This document shows positions 14,816 through 27,900 of a stretch of DNA of 64,000 bases, in pieces. The notes beneath the pieces are model-generated. The model made no database searches, was not told the DNA's origin, and saw nothing but the letters and a program-made list of their open reading frames with translations. The DNA comes from Sipunculus nudus (Eukaryota > Annelida > Sipuncula > Golfingiida > Sipunculidae). The stretch is from NCBI GenBank assembly GCA_026874595.1, contig CM049316.1, positions 47,804,695-47,868,694 on the forward strand. The letters run 5' to 3'. How positions within the stretch are numbered: the stretch's first letter is position 1; each line of letters opens with the position of its first letter. The translations under genes were made by a program, and so were the position numbers.

Positions 14816-14996
14816 TTTGTCCCATGTTTAATAGGCTAGGTAGCTATTTGCTCCATGTTTAAACGGCTAGGTGGCTATTTGCTCCATGTTTAAAAGGCTA
14901 GGTGGCTATTTGTTCCATGTTTAATAGGCTAGGTAGCTATTTGTTCCATGTTTAAAAGGCTAGGTGGCTATTTGCTCCATGTTTAATAGGCAAGGT

Positions 14997-15365
14997 AGCT
15001 AATTGCTCCATGTTTAAGAGCCAAGATTGCTATTTTTTTTATGTTTAAGTGATTAGGTAGCTATTTGTTCCATGTTTAATAGGCTAGGTAGCTATTTGTT
15101 CCATGTTTAAAAGGCTAGGTGGCTATTTGCTCCATGTTTAATAGGCAAGGTAGCTAATTGCTCCATGTTTAAGAGCCAAGATTGCTATTTTTTTTATGTT
15201 TAAGTGATTAGGTAGCTATTTGTTCCATGTTTAATAGGCTAGGTAGCTATTTGTTCCATGTTTAAAAGGCTAGGTGGCTATTTGCTCCATGTTTAATAGG
15301 CAAGGTAGCTAATTGCTCCATGTTTAAGAGCCAAGATTGCTATTTTTTTATGTTTAAGTGATTAG
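14997..15365. repeat. 155-bp higher-order repeat (5 x 31 bp)
   Basis: A block containing aagagccaagattgctattt and a T-run recurs with starts at 15023, 15178 and 15333, exactly 155 bp apart. This is a pentamer of the 31-bp unit amplified three times at the array edge. Confidence 0.85.
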
Positions 15366-15842
15366 GTAGCTATTTGTTCCATGTTTAATAGGCTAGGTAG
15401 CTATTTGTTCCATGTTTAATAGGCTAGGTAGCTATTTGTTCCATGTTTAATAGGCTAGGAAGCTATTTGCTCCATGTTTAAGAGGTTAGGTAGCTATTTG
15501 CTCCATGTTTAAGAGGCTACATAGCATTCGCACCATGTTTAATAGGCTAGGTAGGTATTTGTCCCATGTTTAATAGGATTTGCCCCATGCTTAATAGGCT
15601 AGGTAGCCATTTGTCCCATGTTTAATAGGCTTGGTAGCTATTTGTCCCATGTTTAATAGGCTAGGTGGCTATTATGTTTAATAGGCTAGGTAGCTATTTG
15701 CTCCATGTTTAATAGGCTAGGTAGCTATTTGTCCCATGTTTAATAGGCTAGGTAGGTATTTGCTCCATGTTTAAGAAAACATTTTCAACATCATAGCACA
15801 ATGCATCATTAGCCCTCATGTACATCGTTTTTAGATACTTAC

Positions 15843-15935
15843 ACCCCTGGTGCCAAAGTTAGTTCCCAGGTCATGATAATGGTCGTCTGTGACATTTTGC
15901 AGGAACTGTTGCTGGGCACTAGCTTGGAATATTGG
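15843..15935 (-). CDS. Piezo: Piezo exon T: start of the extracellular cap
   Basis: This 93-nt exon (31 codons, phase 0) has acceptor GGCTGTAAAT complement (TTTACAG) and donor AGGGGT before GTAAGT. It encodes PIFQASAQQQFLQNVTDDHY and 11 more residues. PIFQASAQQ matches the vertebrate cap sequence PLFTMSAQQ directly after LGGY. NVT is a potential N-glycosylation site, sensible for an extracellular domain. It is the last exon visible. The intron after it contains the satellite array and runs past the window edge. Confidence 0.92.
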
Positions 15936-18900
15936 CTGTAAATAAAAGACATAACAATACAGTAGAAAATCACTGTTATCAATCATTAGACTTTACATGC
16001 AGGACAGGTGGCATCTGCTGGAAAGATGCTTCAAAACGACCTATGGTTGGAGCTGTAAATTCATATTTATTAACTTAACATTCAGCATTTTTTTTAAGCT
16101 GGAGACATGTATATATTTACATACACCATATACTGCAACCATGAAGTTAAGCACTTATTATTAACTGGTAGCATTTACAATTTGAACATCCATTATAATC
16201 TTATAATAACTAAAACAACTTTTTTGTGACAATGACATCTAAAACTTCACAGCTTTGACAAGAAATTTTCCACATTGATGCATCTGAATGCTGTTTTACC
16301 CTTTGGAATTTCACAGAGTCAGATGCTTTGTATTTGATCATTACCTGGTAGGTCCTGTGGGACTCTTACTGGGAACTAACCACCAGGACCAGCATGGACT
16401 CTGTACTGCTACTAGGGGGTGGTGAGGACTACCTCTCAATGGCTAGAAGGACTTTCAACCATTCAGTTATGCAACATTACATTCTTTTGTATAATAATTC
16501 AGTTTGAACTTATGTTCAGTCAGCTGAACATGGGACATTAGTTTATCATGCATCCATTTTAATTTCTTCTAAGATAAGGTAATGTTATACATTGTAAATA
16601 GTACACCATGTACTGTTGATGAGGAATTAAAGATATTACAATGTACATAGATATATATGGCCTTAATAAGTCTTATAATGTCTCCTGTTGCTATATGTAG
16701 ATACCGTAAAGTCCAAAGTATAAGCCGGAAAATTTGTTTCCAAACAGCATTTAAGCTTATGCACGGGCCTATAGTCCATTCACATTTACTTAGCATGGCG
16801 ATTTGATTTCACCCAAATTTTGTTATATCAAAGTAGAGATGGTACAAATTGCATGTTTTTGTAGATAAGTTTTTAGATTTCATTCAGAATAATTTTTTGA
16901 CAATTCATCTTTAAGAACCAAAATAATTTACTTTTACAGGTTGGTAAATAAAGATAGTCACGGAATGTCACATTTTTCTTTGAACCTTGTTTTGTGCACC
17001 AATAAAAAGTGCTGTGTGATCTGTAACAGCCAGAGCGACTACTTTCAGCCTTATAACATCACACAGAGACTACTTGCACTTCAACCACATGCCAAGTTAG
17101 AGGACTTAAGGAATTTTGCCATGTTCTGCCGGTAAATGCTAACGAACTGGCCTTACACACTGCCTTGTCACCGAGGTGAATGACAATCACTCTTGTGTCA
17201 ACTGATGTATTGTTAACATATTCACACAGTAAATAAACACAAATAAAGAATTCATGTGCCAGTCTTATTGTTGTTTATGAAATTGTACATATCCTTTTGT
17301 GACAAGCTCAAGTTAAAATGGAAGGTGTAAGACTAACAGAACTGCTGCCAAATTCCATTGTGCCTATCCATGACCATCACTGGGAATTTGCCCTACAAGG
17401 TTGACATTTAATCGAAAAGCAACCCATAATAAACAAAGATTCCTTTCAATAGTGTAAGCCTGATCTTTTGGCTTCATTGCTTTATCCTGTGGTTATCATA
17501 ATCAGAATAACATCGTTTCCTAATATCATTTAAACCTTACAATAAGGAGATTTTTAAAAACAAAAACAAAAGATATTTCATGCAACATCCAGTGAAAAAA
17601 TTTCAAGAGATGCAGCAAAGATAATATGGAACATACCCATCAGGTGGTGAAACCAGTTGCATTGAATTACAGTTATGTCAACAGACACCAGACATTGCCA
17701 GTCGGTATCGACGTCATGAAAAGTACAAATCACATGCTTTTACAGGAAACCATGGTTATGTCTCCCATTTAATCAGTGTTTAACCCATGGTAACATGTTG
17801 ATGGTCCTTGACAATTTTTTGACTGACCTAATTCAGGCCATTTGCCTGACAGTTTGGCAGGGAAAAACCATTTGGATCATTAACTCAATGCAACCCACAA
17901 TGTGACCTGGTTTCCGGATCTAGCTGATCATGTGTGCTGTGCCAGATTTCCAAAATACCCGGGACAGCGAAAGACCGCAATTGGTTCTGTGACAGCCGTG
18001 CTCAGCCAATAAAACATAACATAGTACTTAGTCCAAGTTACAAAAACTATTCTGTCAGGGGTTATCAGCATAGAACACCATATGTAACAGGTATATTAGT
18101 CATTTTCTTTAGAAATTTGTAATTTTTATGCAAAAATACTTATACCTATTTCTGATAACTCTCCCTCTGGTGACACACTGATTAATTCATACCAGTTTGC
18201 ATTAAAATGCATAAGAATATGGCAACTGTTGTTGGCATGTCATTTGTCAGTTTAGGACCATTCCTGTTTCATACTTAACACATTTTCTGTGATTTCTCCC
18301 ACAAAAAAATTTAAATTTGCACAGTGTTTTATTAATTTTTATTACTTAGTTTTTGTCCTCTTAACCTGCAAAGATAGACCACACTATTGTTCTTTCTTTC
18401 ATTCACGTGACTCCATAAACCAAAAAGTCATCAGACCAGCTGCAGTGAACAGAGACTTCCTCACAATCATGAGAGCAACTAAAAAAAATTTTTCCCTGTT
18501 CTTCTAACTCAAATATCTTAACAGCTTTTACACAGGTCTGGCTTATACTTGAGACTTAATGGTATGTATTGGCAGGAAATAAGTACTAGCAATACTACCT
18601 GGTAACCCCCGAGCCTGATCTGCACGGAGCAGTCGTAGGGCCGGTTAGACTCGTAGACAGCATTAGCAAAGGAGAACAAGACGAGTGGAAACCAGATGAT
18701 GAAGATGAGGATGAAGAGCAGGAGGCCGCCCACGCCATACTTGATCACCTTCTTCTTCTGCTCGCCTCGCGGGGTCGGGTATTTCTGTCAACATGTCAAG
18801 TTTAAACAGTCATAACTGTGTCATTTACAAAATCAGGTTTTATCTTAAACAATCATCACATGATAATTTATTTCTTTTTTTTTCATTCAGATTACTGATT

Positions 18901-21900
18901 TATTTTTTTAACCATCTTCTGAAAAAGAAACTTAACATCATTTAGCTAAGTGATCTTTATTTTCAACAAGGTTTGTTTTAAGTGAAAGGTTTTCTTCATA
19001 TATTTACCCCCATAACACCCATGGACAAATGAATGGATGTCTTGTAAACCAGGCAAACAAAATAGATTTATTTATATTTATTTAGGTTATACAGGCTTCA
19101 AGACTGACTTCCTTTCAAGTCACAGACAAGGTATTACATGCTAAATGATATAAACTTAAAAGTAGAAGTATGGCATCTTTGTATTCTGGATCTGTCAATA
19201 TTTTGGTTATGATGGGAACATCCTGGTTGAAGTAGCTATCAGCAACTGCAACCTACTGTAACTCATGGCAGCACACAGAGGAGTTCAATGTATGACAGGT
19301 GTGCACTGCCATGCCTTCATACTCGTTTATGTCCGTGTGACAGCTAAACTTCATTCATGGCAGTGTAAAAGAAACAAACACAGGCCTTGAATGATGTTTG
19401 CATGTTAATAAGACTCATGATGGATGACCTGTCTGAAACAACCCTGTCTGAAAGGTCTGGTGTTCTGACCATTGTGCATTCATGTATATGGGTACTATAG
19501 TCCATTTCATCCGATCATGTCCATCTGTACATTTCAAGGAAAACAATTTTATAGTGGAGAGTGAAGAGAATTAAAGGACCTAATTTTCAACAAGGTAAAT
19601 AAAAACCTATCTTACACCTTCTTAAAGAAACAGAATTATATAAAAATATGAGAAATCAGTCTTCATTTTACAACATATCAGACCCATTTATGGCTGTCAA
19701 GGTCATCTGATACATGCAAGATCAGCATCAACTGATAGCTGCTGACACTCCGTAAACACTCTAAAAAATATACCCAGCTAAAACAAAGATAGCTACTTCT
19801 GGAGAGACACATCAGATCTACCAGATCATGGTGAAGAGACCTAAATGTTGTGAAACATAAATGGGGGATTTATTGTAAAATTCTAAATTGTGATATTAGG
19901 TTCCCACTTCCATATGTTGTTTTCTTGAAATTATTGAAAAATGTGAACTTTTAAGAAAATCATCTACAAAAGACAGGTGGTGAAACAGACTATAGTAGAA
20001 ATGTGTTGGAGGATGGAGTGATGACTTACTTTCTCTGCCTGCCTCCAGCACTTCAGGACAAAGATGTTGGAGTATATATCCTCCACCTGCAGCCAGGCTC
20101 CGATGCCCAGTGTGGTGTCTGTCCACATCCAGTCCATCAGGGCACGCAACTCCAGCAGGAACGGAACAGCCAGGAACCTGAAATACAAACACCCTAATAG
20201 CACGAGTTTGTATTTGCAAGAAAACAGATATGTCTCCCCCATATCCCTAAATTTGAGGAAAATATATGGTTTACTTCAAAAGTTGTGGGGTTCACAAAAA
20301 GCCTAGAATTCAGAAGATTTGACCTTGGAGATGAAGGTCAAGGTCATCACTTTTAATACTCATCTGAGATTTCAGTGGAAACAATTCATGTATCAAATTT
20401 CATGAAAAAAAATCAAGAGGTTCAAAAGCTATTGTGTTAACAAAAAAATTTAATTTTAACTGATTTTACCTTGAATTTGAAGGAAAGGTCACCAGTTGTC
20501 TATCTTCCTTGACAACTTGGTTGAAGAAACATGTGTATCAAATTTTAGGAAAGAATATTTATTTCTTCAAAAGTTACTACATTCACAAACAATTCTAGAA
20601 ACAAAGAGTAACAGTTCCACTGATTTAACCTGAAAGATCTAGGTCAAGGTCACCAGTTTATTAACTGATCTGAGACTTGGTTGAAACAGATCATGTTGGT
20701 GTAATGATAACAGCAGAAATCACTACAAAAACTGGAATCAGTACTTGCCCTTTATAGAGGAACAGGTTAGTGTAGTTGTACTTCTTGGTGAGGAAGTTTC
20801 CAAGAATTCTGGTTGGATAACCGGAGCGTATCTGGTAGGCAGACAACCCAAAGTACACACACTTGATGAAATACCACAGCTGGGCTGGAATATTATCTGT
20901 AAACTTCCTGAATGCATAAAAACATCCATGTCAATTAATTCTGAAGACATCTGTGTTTTTTAGCCTGTCTGTCTTAACCTTAAAAATCTGTCATAAAACT
21001 ATGTAATATCAAATCTTTATGTCAGATGTCTGAGTACACAATTTTATAATATAAATGAACTATCTAAGAGAGATTTTATCAATAATCCTGTGTCCCCCAT
21101 TCTTTGGATATAAATGTCATGGGGTTATAAAATGAGCTTCAAATCATATACCTATTCAGAAGTACATAACCAGAAGCCACATACCAAAACAAATAGCCAT
21201 TTTATCTGATATTCAAATTCACTGAGAGCGTCACACTACCTGTCAGTAATCTCTGGTAAGATGAAGAACAGCCAGATGTGGACGACGATCACCAAGATAA
21301 TCTGGAACAGGAACTTGCCAAAGATACTCTTACGTAAGAACAAACCACGGTCGATGATGATCAGCACAAACTGTGCAAGCAGCATCACCAGGAATGGCAC
21401 AGGAACCTGGAGAGGAATAAACAGGATTACAACAAACCACCAGGAAGGGCACCAGGACATGGAGAGGAATAAACAAGATTACAACAAACCACCAGGAACA
21501 GCACAGGGACCTGGAGAGGAATAAACAAGATTACAACAAACCACCAGGAACAGCACAGGGACCTAGAGAAGAATAATCAAGATTACAACAAACCACCAGG
21601 AAAGGTTTGGTGACCTGGAGAGGAATAAACAAGATTACTACAAAGAGAAGTGTTTTTTTATCCAGGTGATTTATTTCTTAAATAATTCTTGCACAAAACA
21701 AAAGATACCTGCAGTCTCCCTGGACAGGAACTTGTAACTGGTGTATCACAGACTGACTGATCCTTAACAAAACCGTACTTAATAAGTACAAAGTATTAAC
21801 AGTTTATTACAAATCTATAAATACAGTAAATATATCAGATCAGTGTGATAAACCTATTAACAGGACACTTACTCTGTTCTCAGACAAGACCTTGGAAACA

Positions 21901-24900
21901 TCTCCTTCTCCAACTGTTAGCTGAAACAAACAGAAAAAATGCTGTACAACAAGATCCACAACTCTCTAAATGTAAAATCAACACAACATCATAGTTCACA
22001 GAAATGTTCTTTCACTTTTTCCCTTTAAAAAATGCAGCATGAATGCACTACCATAACATTAGTATCAATTAAAATGTCTGACAACAGTTTTGTTTATTAT
22101 GTTGTTTAAATCTAATTATTAATATTTATATAAAAATCGCAATGGAATGTTTAGTATTCAACAATTACAATATAAATGGTTCATTTCACACAGATACTGC
22201 TGTGTGTCAACATGTATCAACAAGTGTGACATGCAGTGTAAACAAAACAAACATTTAGCTTTTGTCTAAAAAATTATGAGTAACTATTATAGCCAGTACA
22301 GTCTTACCTTTGGCCCAAATGCTTGGTATCCAAACACAATGATGACAAAATTGATGAAGTCACACAGGAAGAGCAGGGCATACACATCAGTGACAGCGTT
22401 GTACTTGGGGTTTGTCATCTGTTTGTAGAACTGGGTTACCGGCCCACACAAGAAGGAGCAGATCCTAAACAGACAAACATATAATTCACAAGTCTAATCC
22501 ACAACAGACAAACCCATAATTCACAAGTCTTATCCACAACAGACAAACCCATAATTCACAAGTCACATCCTAAACAGACAAACCCATAATTCACAATTTT
22601 CTTCAAAACAGAAAAACTCATAATCCAAAAGTATAATCTAAAACAGACAAACCCATAATTCACAAGGCTAATCCAAAACAGACAAACCCATAATCCACAA
22701 TTTACATACACAACAGAAAAACTCATAATTCACAAGTCTAATCCAAAGCAGACAAACCCATAATTCACAAGGCTAATCCAAAACAGACAAACCCATAATT
22801 CACAAGTCACATCCTAAACAGACAAACCCATAATTATCAAGTCTCATCCTTAACAGGCAAATCCATAATTCATAGGTCATATCATAAGCAGGCAATCTCT
22901 TGTTAAACTAGAATGCGGGTAGTCGACAAGCGACTACTTGTATCTGCCAAATTCAGAGTGGGACCGGTGAAGTGAGGCATGGATTGAGTGGCAAGGGGAA
23001 ATAGAGTGAGGTGTTTTTTATATTAGCATGGATGTCTGCAGCTGAATTCTGTATGTAGGTGGTGCCACCTGCAACAAAATCTAGAAGTTATCCAAGTTGT
23101 ATACAACTGCAAAATTTTAGGCAGATAAGTCAAACCACTGCAGAGATATGAGTGATTTTATCCCACGGCAGACAAACAGATGGATGCCGTGCAAAAATGG
23201 TTGCAGGTAGAGCCACTAGTTTAGCGTATGAAAAAGAGCTATTTTAGATCTATACACATGCAAATTTCAGGAGGAAACATCAAATCAGTCCTGAGATATA
23301 AACCTGGATGTTTGCAGCCTGAATATGAATGTAGGTGGCACCACCTGCCACAAAATCAAGAAAGCTATCCAAGATGTATATACATGCAAAATTTCAGGTG
23401 GATAAGTCCATTCACTGCCGAGATATGAGTGATTTTATCCCACGGCAGACAAACAGACAGACGCTGTGCAAAAATGGTTGCAAGTGGCGCCACCAGTTTT
23501 GCCTATGATAAAGAGCTATGTGAGATCTATACACATGCAAAATTTCAGGAGGATACGTCAAACCAGTCCTGAGATAATCAGATCCTCAACAGGCACACTT
23601 TATTATTCACAAGTTATTTGTATAAACACTTAGCACACCAGCTTGTTTATTTTCAAAGTTTCTTCAAAAGCTCATTATTGATTACCATCTTTATCACCAT
23701 CATCATCATCCAATACCTGTGTATTTTTTGCATGTGATCAAAAACATGAAACAATGAAATTGAGCTGACAACAGCAGTCAATGACTGAAAGAATGAGTCC
23801 ATAAAACAAACAGGCGTCACCAGTAACATAGAAAAGGTTACCTCAATAGACTGAATGTCTTTATACACAAAGAAAATAAAGGAAAAAAGCTAACAACTAT
23901 CACTGAAATCCTTAGTACAGGGGTCAGTAGCCCCTTGTTAAGACTAACAATCTCAGGTTTTTTCGATTCTTTATGGCAAACATCTCATTACCCCCTAATA
24001 TCATCTGACTATCCTGTCAGATATGTTGATCCTTCACAAGTTTTAATTTGCCTACTGTTCTCTTGGTATTTTGGACCTATGACACTATAACCTTAAAATA
24101 TAAACAATTCTTCTTCACTTTTCAGATTTACCATGAATTAATCCAAATACGTAAACTTAATTGTGCAACCTTCAAAGTAGAAGACATGATTAAATAAGAG
24201 TTCTGATGAGAATTTAATTCAGGAGAGAAACCCTATTGGTAAATATTTATGAGTTTCATGACAATCCATAAGGTTTTTGGTTAGTCATCAGGATGTCACC
24301 AAAGTGAGATGACCTCTTAAAATATAAACATGGATCTTGCTGGGAAATGAAACCTGGGCAAAATAAACTATTGGCAAGTAGGGATGGTGAGTTTTGTGAA
24401 AATTCATCAAAGCCCTGGTAGATTACCATGGCGATACTAAAGTTTATCAGACAGACTGATGGACCAACCGTTGGTATACCATAATATGCATATAAAAGGG
24501 CATATAAAAATAAAACCCAGACATTGCATCTGTCCACAGTTTCAATTCATTTGACCCAGAAATGAACATTAATATTAGTGTAATAAATGAACAAAAAGAC
24601 CTCCACAAAACTGGTGTAAGGATAAGTCACATGGATAGAGCTCTCTGCTTTCCCTCAGTGTCAGCAGTGATGTAAAGAACACCACAGGATTTTTGTATGT
24701 CACTGATTTTTATTTAAAGTTCACATTATTTCATACAAGTCAACCAGACTGTCTTTCCACTCCTCCAAATCTGACATTTATAACAGTTTAATACAATATG
24801 ATTTCACTTTGCAAAGTGTCTACAAATGAAATTAATAGGGTGATGGAATTTTCTATGGATAATATTAATTCATGCTTAATAAGCAAATAAAAGAGTTAGT

Positions 24901-27900
24901 TCTATTCAGGTAAAATACAAGTCTCTAACCACATTCATACACCCCACAACAAATTAGCCCCTGATTACTAAGATGCAGTGAGAAAGTATAGCCTGACCAG
25001 ACATGTCTGTATATGTTAACTTTCTGTAGATATTATAGCCTGACCAGACATGTCTGTATATGTTAACTTACCGTAGAAAGTACAGACCAGACATGTCTGT
25101 ATATGTTAACTTACTGTAGATATTATAGCCTGACCAGACATGTCGTTATATGTTAACTTACTGTAGAAAGTACAGCCTGACAAGACTTGTCTGTATATGT
25201 TAACTGACTGTAGATAGCTTCATTTGTGATGACAGTGAGTGGAATGTGAGAAAAGTTATTATGGAACTTAATTGATCAGTTGGTCTCATTCATGAACAAT
25301 GCATAATCAGGCTGAAGTAAGAACTTTAAGGAGAATTCAAATGGCCACATGTGACTTCATGCTAAATCAATGGTGTGAAGTTAAAGAATAACATAAAGCA
25401 CGGTTAATACTGGACCACACATGAGGAGGACTATTTTAACATCATACCTAAAAATCATAATGGTGTTTCCTCATGCAAATGGTTAACCATTAGAACATAG
25501 GACAATAGGTCAATAAAAGATTCAGGTCTAACTTGCCCCAACTACCATCAAGGACAGGAAAGTATGAACTAACAGGGACAGTGGCGAAAAGCTTAACCAC
25601 ATGTATACTAATTCTGTAATGTTCAGCGAGAGGTCACAACCAAGTGGTCATAAAACTGAGGATCAGTACAAGTCTGAACAAGCTGATACAGCATATGTAT
25701 CTGTAATGATGTTGCTTATCTTTTATAAACTGATATGAAAAGATAAAATTGCAATTATACAGAGATGTATGAATTCTCTCATCTCAGAAATTAGCACTGC
25801 ATGAATATTCCTGAGTTCATCAGCTGTGATCTTAATACTGTGACCATGAATGAGTGTGACCTCTGACTAGTGGTCGGGTGAATTAAGCTATGAACTAAAG
25901 CCGTACCATTGAGTCCATCATTAGATGGTTATAAGTTTTCTTACCTCTTCACCCTGAATAAGCAGCTGGTGTTAAAGAAATCAAATTAAACATGTCAATA
26001 AAGTGTAGTATGAAGGTTAAAGCTGTTTCTGATTACATTCTGACAAGTATGGAAAACTAAACATCTAATAACTAGAATATCAGCAGAAGCTGACAAAAGC
26101 CCTCAGCCAAAAGAACAGTGTTTAGAGGTGGTAACAGTGAAAAGTACTAAATATCTGTTCTCACATGGATGTATATCTGTACATGTCTCAGTTATAAATT
26201 TAAAATGGAGAGCTATGTACCATGACTCATAACAATCCATCAAATGCTTCCTGAGAAATAAGCTTCTAAGTTTTATTCTATTGTAAGCTCTGTGACCTTG
26301 AAAAGCAGGTCAAGGTCACCCATCTTCGAACTTGACCGAGATTTTGTTGATATGCATCTTCACCAAAGAAATAAAATTCCTATTGTGAATCCTTTTAGAG
26401 ATATCCTGCTCACAAGGCCAAAATTGAAAAATCCAAGAAAAATTCATTAAAAATCAGAAATTGCAGGTGGCGCCCCCAAACTTGTGCAGCAGTTACACAC
26501 CATCAGTCCCTATGATCATAGTAAGTATTGTAAAAATCCACCCAATGGTTCCTGAGAAATAAGCTTCTAAATGTTTTTTTCTATAATCAGCTCTGTGACC
26601 TTGAAAAGCAGGTCAAGGTCACCCATCTTCTACTTGACCGAGATTTTGTCAATATACATCTTCACCGAAAAAATAAAATTCCTACGGTGAAACCTTTTAG
26701 AGATATCCCGCTCACAAGCCCAAAGTTGAAAAATCCGATAAAAATTCATTAAAAATCAGAAATTGTAGGTGGCGCCACCAAACTTGTTTAGCAGGTACAG
26801 ATTATCAGTCCCAATAATCATAGTAAGTTTTGTGAAAATCCACCAAATGGTTCCTGAGTAATAAGCATCTAAGTGTTTTTCTATAATCAGCTCTAAAATG
26901 TAGAAAAATGGGTCAAGGTCACCCATCTTCGAACTTGACCGAGATTTTGTCGATATACATCTTTACCGAGGAAATAAAATTCTGAAGGTGAATCCTTTTC
27001 AAGATATCCCGCTCACAAGGTAAAAGTTAACGGACGCCGGCCGGACGGACGGACAGCTTGGGTGACGACAATAGCCCATCAGCCTAAGGGCTGAGGGCTA
27101 AAAACTTAACAATTATTATACCTTCATAGATTGTGCAGAAATGTTGATTCATTTATATATCATGGAGCCATATTGTGCTAAATTTGGGGGTCATATTTCA
27201 TGTCAAATTTGGTTGTCATTTTTCATGTCAAGTTTGGCTTATATATTCCATTGCCAATAGACACTTTGTTAAACACTGACTGGTCCTGTCAAACCTGCTT
27301 CAGATTCATCATCATAACTTAACAAGTCCATCATAACTTCAAGAATACACAAGTGTTTGTTAGCTTGCAGGCAGTGGTAAGACAAAGCCACAAGTTTCCA
27401 GTCAGTCTTACCCTGCCAGCTTGCCGGGTTTCTTTTCTGTACTGCCGTCAGATTCCTCACTTGGACCCTCAATGGCACGAGTACCCTCAGCTGTCTCATG
27501 CTGTAAACACGTTCAACACCATATACCAAATCACATGGAGCCCAACTTAATAATTCATTCAAATAATTTACAAAATACTGCTTCTTGGCAGCAATCATGG
27601 AGAAACACTTCATATTACTCAACTGGTTATTTTAACATGAGTGTGAATACACATATTACAAGAAGTAATATTCCTAACACTGCAAGACAAAATGCTGTGA
27701 TTTATATTTTTAAAGTATTTTCATCAGCTTTGGTGCTAGGCACTAAAGACAACAACGTAGATTGGTCGGACAATGGTCCTCAGAAGGACCCCAATTCCAG
27801 GCATGTGAATGCATGTGAAAGAAATTCACCAATTGCACTGTGGTGGCCATATTGGAATTCCGACAGGTCTGTTATTCTATAGATCTGCAGTCCTCATAGG

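Larger units (their letters stand above)
1..15775. repeat. Satellite array, 31-bp unit, ~500 copies, in Piezo intron
   Basis: The array is uninterrupted tandem units of 31 bp, typically ggtagctatttgttccatg followed by tttaaaaggcta. It starts before the window and ends 68 bp from the donor of exon T. Units fall into a few variants (ggtagct/ggtggct; atttgtt/atttgct/acctgct; aaaagg/aatagg), arranged in blocks that recur at long distances. There are no non-repeat spacers, so this is not CRISPR. The edge nearest the gene (14200-15775) is more diverged, as expected where homogenisation is weaker. Confidence 0.98.

Noticed and set aside
1-15775. Possible CRISPR-like or telomeric array
   Set aside because: Units are contiguous 31-mers with no unique spacers, and the sequence is not a telomere motif. 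It lies in an animal gene intron.
15776-15842. 31-bp satellite as a copy of the exon T donor region
   Set aside because: The unit does not resemble the exon T end or its donor; 68 bp of unrelated sequence separates them.
16941-17135. 64-codon plus-strand open frame
   Set aside because: It lies in a Piezo intron, with no recognised domain or splice context.
27421-27882. 153-codon plus-strand open frame
   Set aside because: It is partly antisense to exon L and runs on into element D2. No homology or splice support.
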